From Turbatrix aceti (taxonomy: Eukaryota; Nematoda; Chromadorea; Rhabditida; Panagrolaimidae), in the NCBI GenBank assembly GCA_963969345.1, contig OZ017770.1:133246-197245 (forward strand): a DNA stretch of 64,000 bases, written 5' to 3'. Shown here piece by piece: positions 37,676 to 49,500 of the stretch (positions are counted from its first letter, which is position 1; each line of letters begins with the position of its first letter). The translations under genes were made by a program, and so were the position numbers. Below the pieces are notes generated by a model. It saw only the letters and a list, made by a program, of their open reading frames with translations, did no database searches and was not told the DNA's origin.

Positions 37676-38401
37676 ACTCAGGCTAAGGGGGGTTGAGGGT
37701 TGAAGGTAAGGTTGAGAAATGCTATTTTTCTAAAACACAAGTCACAGTTGAAAAATACAGCAACTTAAGTCAACAAACTGTGTATATGACGGATTGCCGA
37801 GCTGTCGTGATCACTGGTGATGTCTGTTTGTTGTATGACAACGTTGTGGTTGCACACGGTCTGAATTTGCATATTTTGTTTATCATTGAACGCATCACCT
37901 ATTTTATAAAACGGCATAAAATTATAAAACAAAAATTGTCTTACTCAATATGTTCCATGTCTGTGCAATTGTTTAAACAATTTGTGCGCTGAAATTTTTG
38001 TTTGTGGCAAAAGAAAAACTTTTTAAAATTAGTAAAGCAAAAACAAACATTGTTATTTGAAGACAATTTTGAAACCATTTCATTATTTGCAAAAAGCATT
38101 CTAACAAAAATGACTTCAGAAACACTTCGCGTGTTTATTGTTATTGAAGGTTGGTTGATGTCGTAAACCTACGCGCGCTCGAATAGACAATGATCGAACT
38201 GATGAAAAAAATATTGCAAAAAAAATAAGTAGTTTTATGTTTGAAAAACGAAAGCTCGTCACACGAAAGTAGTTCCATTGTAAAACAATTAACTATAGTT
38301 TCAAAAAACACAAAACGGAAATATAAATGCAATATATTCAGGGCGGAGGATTTAATTAAAAACCGATTCGGACAACTTTATTTTTTACTAATAAAACATA
38401 T

Positions 38402-38526
<125 letters not shown>

Positions 38527-39380
38527 ATAGGCGTTAATGTCTTGACATGCTGATTAAAATACTCGAAATTTTTTGAATCAATACATTAAAAAATTTTAAA
38601 ACTGTAAAAAAAACTGTATTTTGTTAAAACCCTCATAAAAGATTAAAAGGAAAAATTATTTTGAAAACAAATGCAACAAAAAATCGTTAATAAAAGCCAC
38701 AAAAGAAAGTACGCGTTGACCGGTACCAACCATTTTACAAAATTGATAACGAATTGAATTATTAAAATTTGTCACATTCAGCGTCAAAACGACTCATAAA
38801 CATTTCCACGCAACGAAGACATCGTTCGTATTCGAAAGATCAAGTGTTGAAAGTAATATTCGGGTACGGAGCAATTGGGTCGAGGGACAACGTATTCTCG
38901 CTAAAAAGCGATCTTAAAAGAGGTGACATAACCAGGCATAAAATAAAGATTTTTATTGTGAATTGTAGCAAAACCAGCGGATGTTTACGACTGCGGTGTT
39001 TTAAGATTTCTGGAAAACAATTCATGGTGCAGTAAAAATTTGCAATACAATACAGCAAGTAATATAAGTGACATACTTTATCCTATCCTATTTTTAACAT
39101 CCATAAATGAGAGATAACATGTCGTTTAACAAAGGGAAAAACCTCTACGATTCCAAAATTTTGACGTCTGTAAACGTACGACGTTGAGTAACTGACAGAA
39201 CCATAGTATTCCTGAATTTTTATGTTAACAAACAATAATGCAATGGTGTAACACAATGACCTCCTCTGTCTCTGCGCACATAATCTCACTCATGTCAGTG
39301 TCAGCCAAAGTTTAAAACACAAGGCATTGGTTTCATATTTGTCCGCCCAAATATTATGCAGAAGTCAATTAAAGTTATAA

Positions 39381-39639
39381 CCAGTGTTGTCGGGTACCCG
39401 AACACCCGAAAAAACACAAATGGTCTTAAAAATGTCAATTTTCATTCAAAAAATCTTGAAACGTTTTACATTTTTATCCTCAAAAGAGCAATATTATGCT
39501 GATTTCAATTCTAAAGTTTATAATACATGGAAAATAAATTTTTTAAGCACAAAAATACAAGTTTTGTCAAAAAATTTCGGGTTCGGGTCGGGTCGGGTCC
39601 GGTCGGGTCGTGTATCCGAAACTTCGGGTACAACACTGG
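39381..39639. mobile_element. Inverted-repeat element D (CGGGT words), TSD TTATAA
   Basis: The 259 bp element has ends CCAGTGTTGTCGGGTA and, on the other strand, CCAGTGTTGTACCCGA. Direct TTATAA flanks lie at 39375-39380 and 39640-39645. The left end has CGGGTACCCG/ACCCGAA words and the right end a tandem GGTCGGGTCGGGTCC block. The core is AT-rich with no coding potential. Confidence 0.85.
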
Positions 39640-39645
39640 TTATAA

Positions 39646-39981
39646 CCAAGGCATAAAACCGGCCTAAATTTTCAGGCCGAAGCCGGGCCGGCCGCGGCCG
39701 CGGCCTATATTTTGAAAAAAAATTTCGTAATTTATTTTGGGGTTATTTTCGCAAAATTTGACCAAATTCGGAAAATTTGTTTTTTTGGAAACAACTTAAT
39801 GTTATGGAAAAATGCATAATAATGAATTCCCCTCTCGTAAAATGTAAAAAAACGAATGAAGCACAAAAACGCCAGAAAATCATACTTTTTTCGAAAAAAA
39901 TCTACTTTCGAATTTTTTTCCGGCTTTTTTGGCCGGCCTTGAATCGAAAAGCCGGCCGGCCGCCCGGATTTTATGCCTTGG
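39646..39981. mobile_element. Inverted-repeat element E (GGCCG words), TSD TTATAA
   Basis: The 336 bp element has ends CCAAGGCATAAAACCGG and, on the other strand, CCAAGGCATAAAATCCGG. Its left flank TTATAA (39640-39645) is shared with element D; the right flank TTATAA is 39982-39987. Both ends carry GGCCGGCCG-type words; the core is AT-rich. Confidence 0.85.
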
Positions 39982-40141
39982 TTATAAAGTAATGCAAATA
40001 CCCGTACATAGTGCTTTGTTCTTCATTTATGACAAGAAATATGCATATTTGTATCCTGCCATCGGAGTCAGATGCTAACGTTCATATTATGGGCTATATA
40101 ATTATGCACAATGGAATTAGCACTCTTTTTTGTTAGCATGT

Positions 40142-40313
<172 letters not shown>

Positions 40314-40521
40314 GCAAGAGAAAATCGCAATCTTTGCGACGCAAAGCGGTGGGCTTTACCGGAATCATGATGTAGTGCTCTTACTGGGAACAAGAATGGT
40401 GGTCGATCGTTTGACCAAATGCGCGAATGCTGGTGTTTATTATTGCGCTTTTGGACAGTAGCTGAGCGATCGATCACCGGTTATTGCTTGTGCTTTGTCT
40501 TTCTTTAATTTGTTAACGGTC

Positions 40522-41367
40522 ATGAATCGCGTTGCTGATGTTCGAGATGACTTAACTTTTGCCAAGCCAATTTCGCCTACCCAAACAGTGAGTCAAAATA
40601 ATCAAATACGTCAAAACGAAAATAAATATGTATTTTTTTAGTGGAACCGAATTTTGACTGTTTTTTACGAGCACATGCCTCTCAAGCGTCACTGGCGAAT
40701 GCTCTGGCCAAACGATGACACATTTGCAGGTCGAGAAGCTGTCGACTTTATGCTTCAAACTTTGCCTATGTTGATCAATGACAAGAAGATTGTCAGAATG
40801 AAGTGCTTCAAACTGCTGGAGAAATTTATGACCAAAGGACTTATTTTTCCTGTAAAGACAGGAGGAGGAAATGGTACAAAGTTTGAGGACAGCCGTGAGT
40901 TATACAAATTCAACGAATCACGCATTGTCGAAGAAATCAACATGACAGCGAATTCTACATTTGGTGACTCTTCGTTCAGGTCTGTTGCTACATTTACAGA
41001 AATAATAATTTTTTTAAATTTTGTATTTAGTAGTTCATGCATTTTGCGTCGGCCTTTCAACTCCATGGACAATCTTCCTGAAGCTTATGAACAAGAAAGC
41101 AGCATTCGGGCATTTGTTCGATCGACCAGTATGCGCGTTCGCCGATCATCAGCGCGCAATGGGTGGCTATTTTCGTCGTTCTCGTCGAGCACAACCGTTT
41201 CTAAATCGGTTTATCGATGTCATCAAGTCCGAGGTGTTCTTGATGAGTGCTTTGACACTTCAGCGCCTTCGTTTTCGCCTTCTCGCTCAACTTTGGAAAA
41301 CAGCCGCAAACGAACTCACCCGCTTTACTCAAAGCCCCTTGTGCCAGCAAAAATTCCTCGAATGTAA
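40522..41367 (+). CDS. DEP-domain protein, DEPDC1/LET-99-like
   Basis: Three exons (40522-40587, 40642-40979, 41031-41367) join in phase to about 246 aa. The N-terminus carries a DEP domain: WNRILTVFYEHMPLKRHWRML, then FAGREAVDFMLQTL and LLEKFMTKGLIFPV, the GMPLxxH-type variant of DEPDC1 and nematode LET-99. LET-99 acts at the cortex to position the spindle through G-protein signalling; DEPDC1 members also carry a RhoGAP-like region that I do not see here. The tail (about 100 residues) is Ser/Arg rich with a basic cluster RKRTHPLYSKP. The 51-nt second intron (40980-41030) is also open in frame, so an unspliced product is possible. The protein is short for the family. Its stop lies 152 bp from the stop of the converging aconitase copy. 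Confidence 0.75.
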
Positions 41368-41519
41368 GGAACTATTGCTTCTCCAGACATTTATTTTTTG
41401 CTCTTTTACTGGGTAGCCCTAATCGATTTGTTGTTCGGGTAGAAAAAGCTTATTTATGTATCCTCATTTGTACATACTTATCTGCTATGCCCATAAATAT
41501 TGCTCGTTGATTATAAAAC

Positions 41520-43961
41520 TTATGACTTGGATAAGACTTTCTTCATACGATTGAGAGCAGATCCGGCCTTAAACCACTGGATTTGTTGTTCGTTAAACGT
41601 GTGGTTCAATACAATCTCGTTGATGGTGCCATACTCGTGCTTCAAGATACCGGTCAAAGGCTTATCGGGAGTAAAACTAGAAAGTCCACGAATCGAGACT
41701 TTGTCGGTCGGCTGAACTTTGTCGTAGTCAGCGGGATTGGCAAAAGTGAGCGGCAACATGCCCTGCTTTTTAAGGTTAGTCTCTGAAATTAACATTTTCA
41801 ATAGTAAACAACACAACAGATGACAAACCATGAATACGAGCAAAGCTTTTGACAATGATGGCACGGCCACCAAGGTGACGAGGTTCAAGCGCCGCATGCT
41901 CACGAGATGAGCCTTCACCGTAGTTGTCGTCACCGATGGCAACCCATTGGACGTCCTTAGCCTTGTAGTCGCGAGCGGTGTCGGGTACGCCACCAATCTC
42001 ACCAGTGACAAGGTTGCGAACTTTGTTCATCTCACCGTTATCAGCATTGACAGCGGTAAGAAAAAGGTTGTTCGAGATGTTGTCCAGGTGACCACGGTAT
42101 TTAAGCCAAGGACCGGCGGCGCTGATGTGGTCCGTGGTGCACTTTCCCTTGACTTTGATAAGAATGGGGTGAAGTCCTCAAAGTCTTTGCCGTCCCAAGC
42201 AGCAAACGGTTCCAAAAGCTGAAGACGTTGGCTCGTCGGGCTAACATCAACCTGAGATTTTCCAGAGGGGTTCTGGTAGGTGTCTTCTCCAGGGTCAAAA
42301 CCACATGCGGGTAGCTGGTCGCCGGTAGGCACCGTTAGCTTGAACTTGCTGCCATCAGCAGCGGTGAGCTCATCAACACGAGGATCAAAGTCCAAAGTGC
42401 CAGCTATCGAGAAAGCGGTAACAATCTCCGGCGATGTGACAAAAGCGTGGGTGTTGGGGTTAGCATCGTTGCGACCAGTAAAGTTACGATTGTATAAGGA
42501 AACGATCGTGTTCTTTGTTCTGCGGGAAACATCTTTACGATCCCATTGTCCAATGCAGGGCCCACAAGCGTTGGCCAGCACAATTCCGCCAAAGTCTTCA
42601 AAGATCTTTGCAAAGCCATCGCGAACGATAGTGGCGCGCACCTGCTCCGATCCAGGAGTGACGGTAAACTTGGACTTGAACTTGATACCATGATCAAGAG
42701 CCTGCTTGGCAAGGGATGCCGCACGGCCAAGATCTTCGTACGACGAGTTAGTGCAAGAACTGATGAGACCGACCTTGACTTCAAAAGGCCAGTTGTTCCT
42801 CTTGGCGTTCTCACCGATTTTGTCTATAGGACTAGCCAAATCCGGCGTAAAGGGGCCGTTGATGTGAGGCACCAGAGTGTTCAAGTCGAGTTCAATAACC
42901 TGATCGTAGTGAGCACCGCTGTCGGCAGAGAGCAGGGTAGACGCATATTTGGCGGCTGCGTTGGCGATGCCTTCGCGACCGGTAGCCTTAAGGTAGGCGG
43001 CCATGCTCTTGTTAAAGGGAAACACCGAAGTTGTAGCGCCAATTTCCGCACCCATGTTGCAGATTGTGCCCATGCCGGTAGCCGAGATAGAGTCGACACC
43101 GGAACCAAAGTATTCGACGATAGCGCCAGTGCCGCCCTTGACGGTCAAAATATCGGCAACATTCTTTGAGCTCGTCCAACAGCTGAGGCTGCCGGTCGGT
43201 TTGACACCAATAACTTTCGGACACTTGAGTTCCCACGGAATGTTGGTCATGACGTCGACGGCATCAGCACCACCGACTCCGAGACCGCCTAAAATTCATG
43301 TTTAAAAATTCATTAAAAAAACAAAACACAAACCTCCATTGGGAGTGTGAGAGTCGGTACCGATAAGCGACAGCCCTGGGAATCTCAATAATGATCTGGT
43401 GAATGATGCCACTGCCCGGCTTCCAGAAGCCAACGCCATACTTGTCACCTGCGGAAGCTAAGAAACGATAAACTTCAGCATTGATGTCTTTAGCGCGTGC
43501 AAGATCCTGAGCACCGCCGACTTGAGCCTCAATCAAGTGATCGCAGTGAATAGTTGAGGGAACAGCAACTTTGGGAAGTCCCGAGGAAATGAACTGAAGC
43601 ATAGCCATTTGGGCAGTAGCATCTTGCATGGCAACACGGTCAGGTCGCAGCTGGAGATAACTGATGCAGCGTTCAATGTCTTGATTGACTGGATCATCAA
43701 GATGGGTGTAGAGAATCTTCTCAGAAAGTGTAAGAGGTCCATTCAGACTAAAATAAACAACAGGAAATATAAACAAAAAGATGCTGCAAATAATAAAAAA
43801 ACAAACCGCTTTTAAATAATATTTAAATTCTGAATAAGTTTTTCGTAAGGAAGATTAGAATCAGGCTCAAACTTGCTCATCGGAATGTACAACAAGCAGC
43901 CAAAAGTGCCATGCAGGCCTCAAATAGCCTGCAATTGTCCAGGAGCGTCGCGTAGAAGCAT
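41520..43961 (-). pseudogene. aco-2: Mitochondrial aconitase copy with multiple apparent lesions
   Basis: Minus-strand exons 43807-43961, 43334-43747, 41829-43288 and 41520-41782 cover nearly the whole mitochondrial aconitase, which isomerises citrate to isocitrate in the TCA cycle. Catalytic features remain: the iron-sulfur cysteines in SCTNSSYED and [12 protein letters not shown], and [18 protein letters not shown]. The reading frame is broken, however: TGA at 43920-43922 in the leader, TAA at 43812-43814, about 8 bases missing near 43381-43390 (HQIIIE to the FPGL segment), 12 bases missing after the exon junction near 43280, 9 bases missing near 43155, and a frameshift in a CCCC run at about 42164-42168. 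The last two exons are otherwise intact and codon use is that of a highly expressed gene, so decay would be recent. Sequence error is the main alternative; neighbouring genes show none. Confidence 0.75.
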
Positions 43962-44965
43962 GGTTAACAGACCACCGCCTAAACGACGGCATGCAACACA
44001 GTTCATAAACAACAGCAAATAATCAAAAAATCAAACCTAAAACGAAAAACACTTTCTCAAATGCCGTGAGTATGGTTCGAACTTCGAAGCCCACCTCCCC
44101 TCCGTCCTCGCGAGGTTGTACCTGGGAGGGGTCACCCGACCCCCGTCCCCGACCATTTTTGACCCCGTCGGAAAGTAAATTCCCCATACCCGACAGATCT
44201 TGTCCCCCAATAAGAGACAAGATTTAGCGTCAAACGCGTAAAATCGTTCAATAACAAAACAAATAAGCAAAAAACAATATACGAAAAATTTGTTCAAAAT
44301 AAGCCTCGTTTTTCGATTTAAGACAAAGTGACACCTTCTTTTTCAATGTTTTTCATTGCGCTCGGGGGCAATTTCCCCCGTCCCCGCCGACTTCTGTCCC
44401 CGTCGGGGAAAATTTTCCCCGCCCCGACTGTCCTCGTCCCCGACCCGATCGAACCCTAACTGTGATATAACAGTTTTTTACGACATTTTATGTTGTCTTA
44501 TCGAATACATTCTCATTGGCACAAAAATAAGCACACGTGTATGTGTAGAAAGGCGTAAATTAAATAACGCAAAGTGAAGCACACTCCCGGTTTAACCGTG
44601 TAAAAGCATGTGTTTGCGTACTTTTTTGGTTTGCGATTTCTTGCGCACGCCCTTGCTTCCAGAACGACAATTTTCTCCCCTTCGCTTGCACATTGAAAGA
44701 AAGCAGTTAGCGTAAAGGCATAAAAAATCGAACGTTTCACCCGGCGCTGGTCATTGCTATTTAGTATATGATTCATAACAGTTCTCTTCATTCTCGGGAA
44801 GCGCCACAAAATTTCAGAGCGATATTGTTGTTTTCACACCATCATGTATTGCTAAACGGTGTTTTCTTTTTTGCTTTTTTTTTCATTTTTCGTGCTATAT
44901 TTCCTCTTTCCTCTTCGTGATTGACGGTCATTTTAGGGTGGCCGTATTGTTGAAAGCTTTCAATC
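43962..44965. other. Spacer between aconitase copy and arl-8
   Basis: Divergent promoter region holding inverted-repeat element F. No other gene found. Just upstream of the arl-8 ATG, TCATTTTAG near 44929-44937 resembles a 3' splice site for a leader. Confidence 0.5.
44071..44460. mobile_element. Inverted-repeat element F (GTCCCCG words)
   Basis: The ends read TATGGTTCGA and, on the other strand, TAGGGTTCGA. Both ends are rich in GTCCCCGACC / CGGGGAC words (44098-44200 and 44365-44450), and the centre is AT-rich. No target duplication is clear, so limits are approximate. Confidence 0.55.
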
Positions 44966-45683
44966 ATGTTGAGTATGCTCAATCGGGTTTTGGACTGGAT
45001 CCGCAGCCTTTTTTGGTCAGAAGAAATGGAGCTCACGCTCGTTGGTCTCCAGGGATCCGGAAAGACGACGTTTGTCAACGTTATTGCCGTAAGTTAAATT
45101 GAAGAGCTTACTAATGTTAATTTTATGTGTTATTTTTTTCAGAGCGGCCAATTCACTGAGGACATGATACCTACTGTCGGCTTCAATATGCGTAAGGTTT
45201 CCAAGGGTAACGTGTCGATCAAGGTTTGTTTTTATAACTTGTGTACAAAGTTAGTGGGAATTATTCGTGCATTGTAGTATGAAAGCTTAGCAATTGTTTA
45301 CATTTTTGATGACTTATTCTTAATTTTAGATTTGGGACATCGGAGGACAACCCCGTTTTCGCTCAATGTGGGAGCGCTACTGCCGTGGCGTTAACGCCAT
45401 CGTTTTCATGGTGGATGCCTCTGACTTGGAGAAACTTGAAGGTGCCCGCAATGAACTCATCCAGCTGCTTGACAAACCCCCACTCGAGTCTATTCCTGTT
45501 CTTGTTCTTGGCAACAAGAAGGATCTGCCAAATGCTCTCGATGAAAAAGATCTAATCGAACGCATGAATTTGGGCACCATTCAGAATCGGGAAATTTGTT
45601 GTTACTCAATCAGCTGCAAGGCTAACACCAACATCGATATCACCCTTCAGTGGCTTATCAGCAAGTCAAAACGCTCTCACTAA
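44966..45683 (+). CDS. arl-8: ARL8 small GTPase
   Basis: Three exons (44966-45088, 45143-45223, 45330-45683) join in phase to 185 aa, the normal ARL8 length (186). GTPase motifs are complete: P-loop GLQGSGKTT, switch I PTVGFN, switch [19 protein letters not shown] and SCKA. The N-terminus is [11 protein letters not shown] with no glycine at position 2; ARL8 proteins are acetylated, not myristoylated, and use this helix to bind lysosomes. ARL8 recruits kinesin adaptors and HOPS to lysosomes and synaptic-vesicle precursors; in C. elegans arl-8 controls presynaptic cargo transport. Start chosen at the first ATG matching the family. Confidence 0.97.
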
Positions 45684-46543
45684 ACTCATATGTTTCACCA
45701 CCGCCTTCTACTACTTTTCTACGATCCACCGAGTTTGTGTGTACTTGCGACTCCACGTCATGAATAATGATTCTTCTAATAGCATTCGTTTTCTATATTT
45801 TTTTCTTTTTACTTCAATTCCGAAGTGTTTTTAAGAACATAGAACACGAATGAAAAATTATGAAAAGCTGTTCTTCTCTTGCTGGCTTGGTTTTATTTCA
45901 ATTGTATTTGCTGTTGAGCAAAGCAGGTGAATGATTTATGTCTCCTGATTTCTGTACATCATTTTTTAATGTATGTTTTTTCTGTCAGTTATCCCCCGTG
46001 ATAATCTGCGTGGAATTTTATGAACTTTTCGTTGCATTGTCTTTTTATGCCATTTGAGATGAATTCGAAAGACAATTTTATTCGCTTCATCGCAATATAA
46101 ATGATTTTATGAATGAAATGAAAAAAATTACTCGAACTGTAATCAAGCTACAAAAAACTGTCTAGAAAGGGCAGAAATAAATGAATATAAGAATATCCAG
46201 TTTTAATGGCAAAAAAGCCAGAAAACAGCACGTTAATTACATTAATTGAAACAGTGACAGTGTTATGCCGAAGACGATGGGGATGATGTTTTGTCGGCGG
46301 TAGCAGCAAAAAAAAGGCGGCGGCGGATTTAACTGCTGTATCCATCTAATCGAAAGGCAATAACGGAGTCGCTTGTGCATCTAGCACCTAAGATGGTTGT
46401 AAACCGGATAAAAATTTACGACAAAAATAGTTTGAGAAAAAAAACGTTGACCATTATGCTTGTTGCTCTTATGGGTATTTTTTGCATTTTGTAAACGGGT
46501 GCATGAAACGGGCAGGGCTAACGAAAATATGGGGCTCACTCAA
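45684..46543. other. Convergent spacer, arl-8 / twitchin
   Basis: No gene seen; it contains the 3' UTRs of the two converging genes. Short frames here are not conserved. Confidence 0.55.
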
Positions 46544-49500
46544 TTAATCGATATGCAAGGCGGCGACAAATTTAGCAAATGCTTTCTTTTCTTTAATCAG
46601 TTTAACAACGTAGACGGCGGCATCATCATCGTCGACAGACTAAAAATATTTAAAAAAGGTAAAAAAATGAAAACAAAATGGTCATACCGTGAAATCAAGT
46701 TTGAAAGTGTTTCCAGATTTGACTGATTTTATTTTGTCCGATTTTTCAATTTTTTTTGCACCCTTGAACCATTGGGCAGAAATTCCCTCAATAGAGTTCA
46801 GCTCTACGGACAGAGAAGCAGGGTTTCCGGCAGACACACTTATGGATTGCGGCAGCCGTGTGACTTTCGAATGATCTGAAAAAAAATTTTTACATATTTT
46901 TTACTAAAAACTGCTACTCACCTTCAACTGCCAGTGAAGCGACAGATGCAACGGAATCAGACGAGCCTTTAGCTTCAAAACCGATGATACCTGAATCGGC
47001 AGATTGCACGTTGCTAAGTTGTAAGCGGTAAGAGTTTCCAATTGAGGTAATTTCAACATTTTGATCCTCAACGCTCAATTCTTGTCCATTTTTGGTCCAT
47101 ACAACAGAAGCAACGATACCCGAAACTAGGGCTTCGAACGACACCACCGAGCCAGGAGCGGAAATCTGGCCGGCAATGTGCGATTGAAGCTTGACAGGTT
47201 CTTCTTCAACGGGTTCAACGTGTCCGTTATTGGCCGGCGTTTCTTCAGGTGCGGGGGTGGTATTTTTTACTGGGGTGGTTTCTTTCAGCGAAGTAGAAAC
47301 AGTTGACAAATCAATGGCAGATTCGTTGAACGATCGAACGCTGTTCAGGCTTACAGGAGGTTCGTAGACGCTTCGGCTCATAGAATCGTCGACTCCAGAA
47401 GCAGCAAGAAGGGCGGCGTACTTCTCACTGGCCCGAGGACGATTTTCAAGAACATCTGCCGAAGAACGGGATCTAGATATGTCATAGGCACTGAAGCGTC
47501 GAGAACGACTGGTTGTAATAAGAGATTGCACAGGCGGGAGTGGCTCTCCCCCTCGTTTCTGTACCGTGAGTGTGCATTCGGTTTCGTCTTCTCCGAGTGC
47601 ATTTGATGCGCGACATGAATAAACGCCTGCATCTTCTAAACGAGTGTTGAAGATTTCAAGTGAGCATACCCCACTCTTGTAGTTCAATTGAACACGCTCT
47701 GTATCAACAGGAACGCCATTTTTGAACCACTCAATCTAAAGAATGTCGTCATGTTGTGCTACGATAAAAAAATTAACAAACTTTTGGTAGCGGGTTACCC
47801 TGAACAGTGCAAATCAACTTGCAAGGGTGATTCTTTTGAATCAAGCGCATGCGGAGAGGGAAAGAGAATAACGGCACAGCCTGGTTTTCTTTAAATTCAG
47901 GAATTTCGGCAAGTCTAGGTGCCTTCTTTGCGGGACCAATGTGTTCGAGTTTCAGTTCTTGGATTGATTCTAAAAACAAAAATTAACTTTTATTTTGCTT
48001 TTTATTACTTACTTTGTACGTTCAAATAAACAGTTTCTTCTTTTGATCCAAATTGATTGTAAGCCCGAACCGTGTACTCTCCTCGGTCATCCATCTTGCA
48101 GCGATTTATCGTGAGAGCAAAATCATTGCCGTTGTACTTTTTCATATACTTAGCGCTTTGCCGGAGTTCATGACCTTCTTTCAGCCAGGTAACCATCGGA
48201 GATGCGTTAGCAATAACGCGACAGAAGAATGTTACGGCATGACCTTCGGCAACAGATGTACTGAATGGCTTGATGATAAAGCGAGGCGACGCGTCTTGGC
48301 GATCGAAGAAAGCATCATGAATGTTGTATTCGTTAGGACGATGCTTACGCAACGATGAAAAATTGGCAACGCGACCAAGAGGAGGATTGGGTTCCGGCCA
48401 GGCGTCGTACTTGTTGCGAACAGCGTCTCGAACTTTGTGATAACGTTCGTTCGGAATTTGAACAGCTTCACCTTCAAGACGGTCATTCAGCCACGGGTGA
48501 TCAAGAGCTTCGTGGACGTTAATTCGATCATGCGGGTCCATTATGAGTAATTTACGAATAAAGTCCTTTGCTTTGTCAGAAATGCTGCTAAACGCAGAAT
48601 CGTCCATGTTCCAGTCACATTCCTTGACGTGTTTCAGCGTTTCATCATCAGATTCTCCGCCGAAGGGTGATAAGCCTGATAGTAAAATATACGACAGTAC
48701 GCCGATACTCCACATGTCAGTATAGTAACCTACTGGATTTCCTAATACAACTTCTGGAGCGGCAAATTCGGCGGTGCCGGTAGTTACCTTGACAATGTTA
48801 TGAGGATCAAGTTTTGCTGCCAAACCAAAATCAATCAGTTTTACCTGGTTGCTGCGGCGCGTCGTGAACATGATGTTTTCAGGTTTAAGATCGAGATGTA
48901 CATAACTCTTTTCGTGCATGTGTTGAACAGCCTGTAATACTTGCCGAACGTATTCAATGGCGTCTTCTTCACTCATTCGGTTTTTTTCGTCGGATACTTT
49001 TTCAAATAGTTCGCCTCCTGACATGAATTCATAAATCATGACCATTTCGTGGTTGTCTTCAAATGCATCATGCAGGTTGATCAATGACGGATGACGAAGA
49101 TCACTCATTGTGTTGATTTCTTTTCGAACAGTATCTTTTTCCGCTTCTGAAGGCGTATTTACGAATTTCGCAGCAAAAGTGTTGCCCGTTGCACGTTCAA
49201 CGCAGCGATGCACGACTCCAAATGCGCCGACGCCGATCTCTTCGAGAATGTCATAAGAATCATAGACCGAATCACGTTTGATTTCAACGGATTGAGGGTA
49301 GTACTGTTTCCAGACGTCAATAACGTAGTTGTCATAGTTTTCTGCGTGAGGACCTTTACCACGGATAATCTTACCACTGTCGTCAACATCATGCGGACCT
49401 CGTCGACGAAGTCGCGAAGGCGGAATTTCGATCGGAAGAGTAGGCTCACAGGGTTTGCCAACACCATGTCTGTTTTCGGCGCTAATTCGGAACTCATACT

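Noticed and set aside
37693..37992. 99-codon plus-strand frame upstream of the LMO7-like gene
   Set aside because: No domain or signal; probably promoter DNA.
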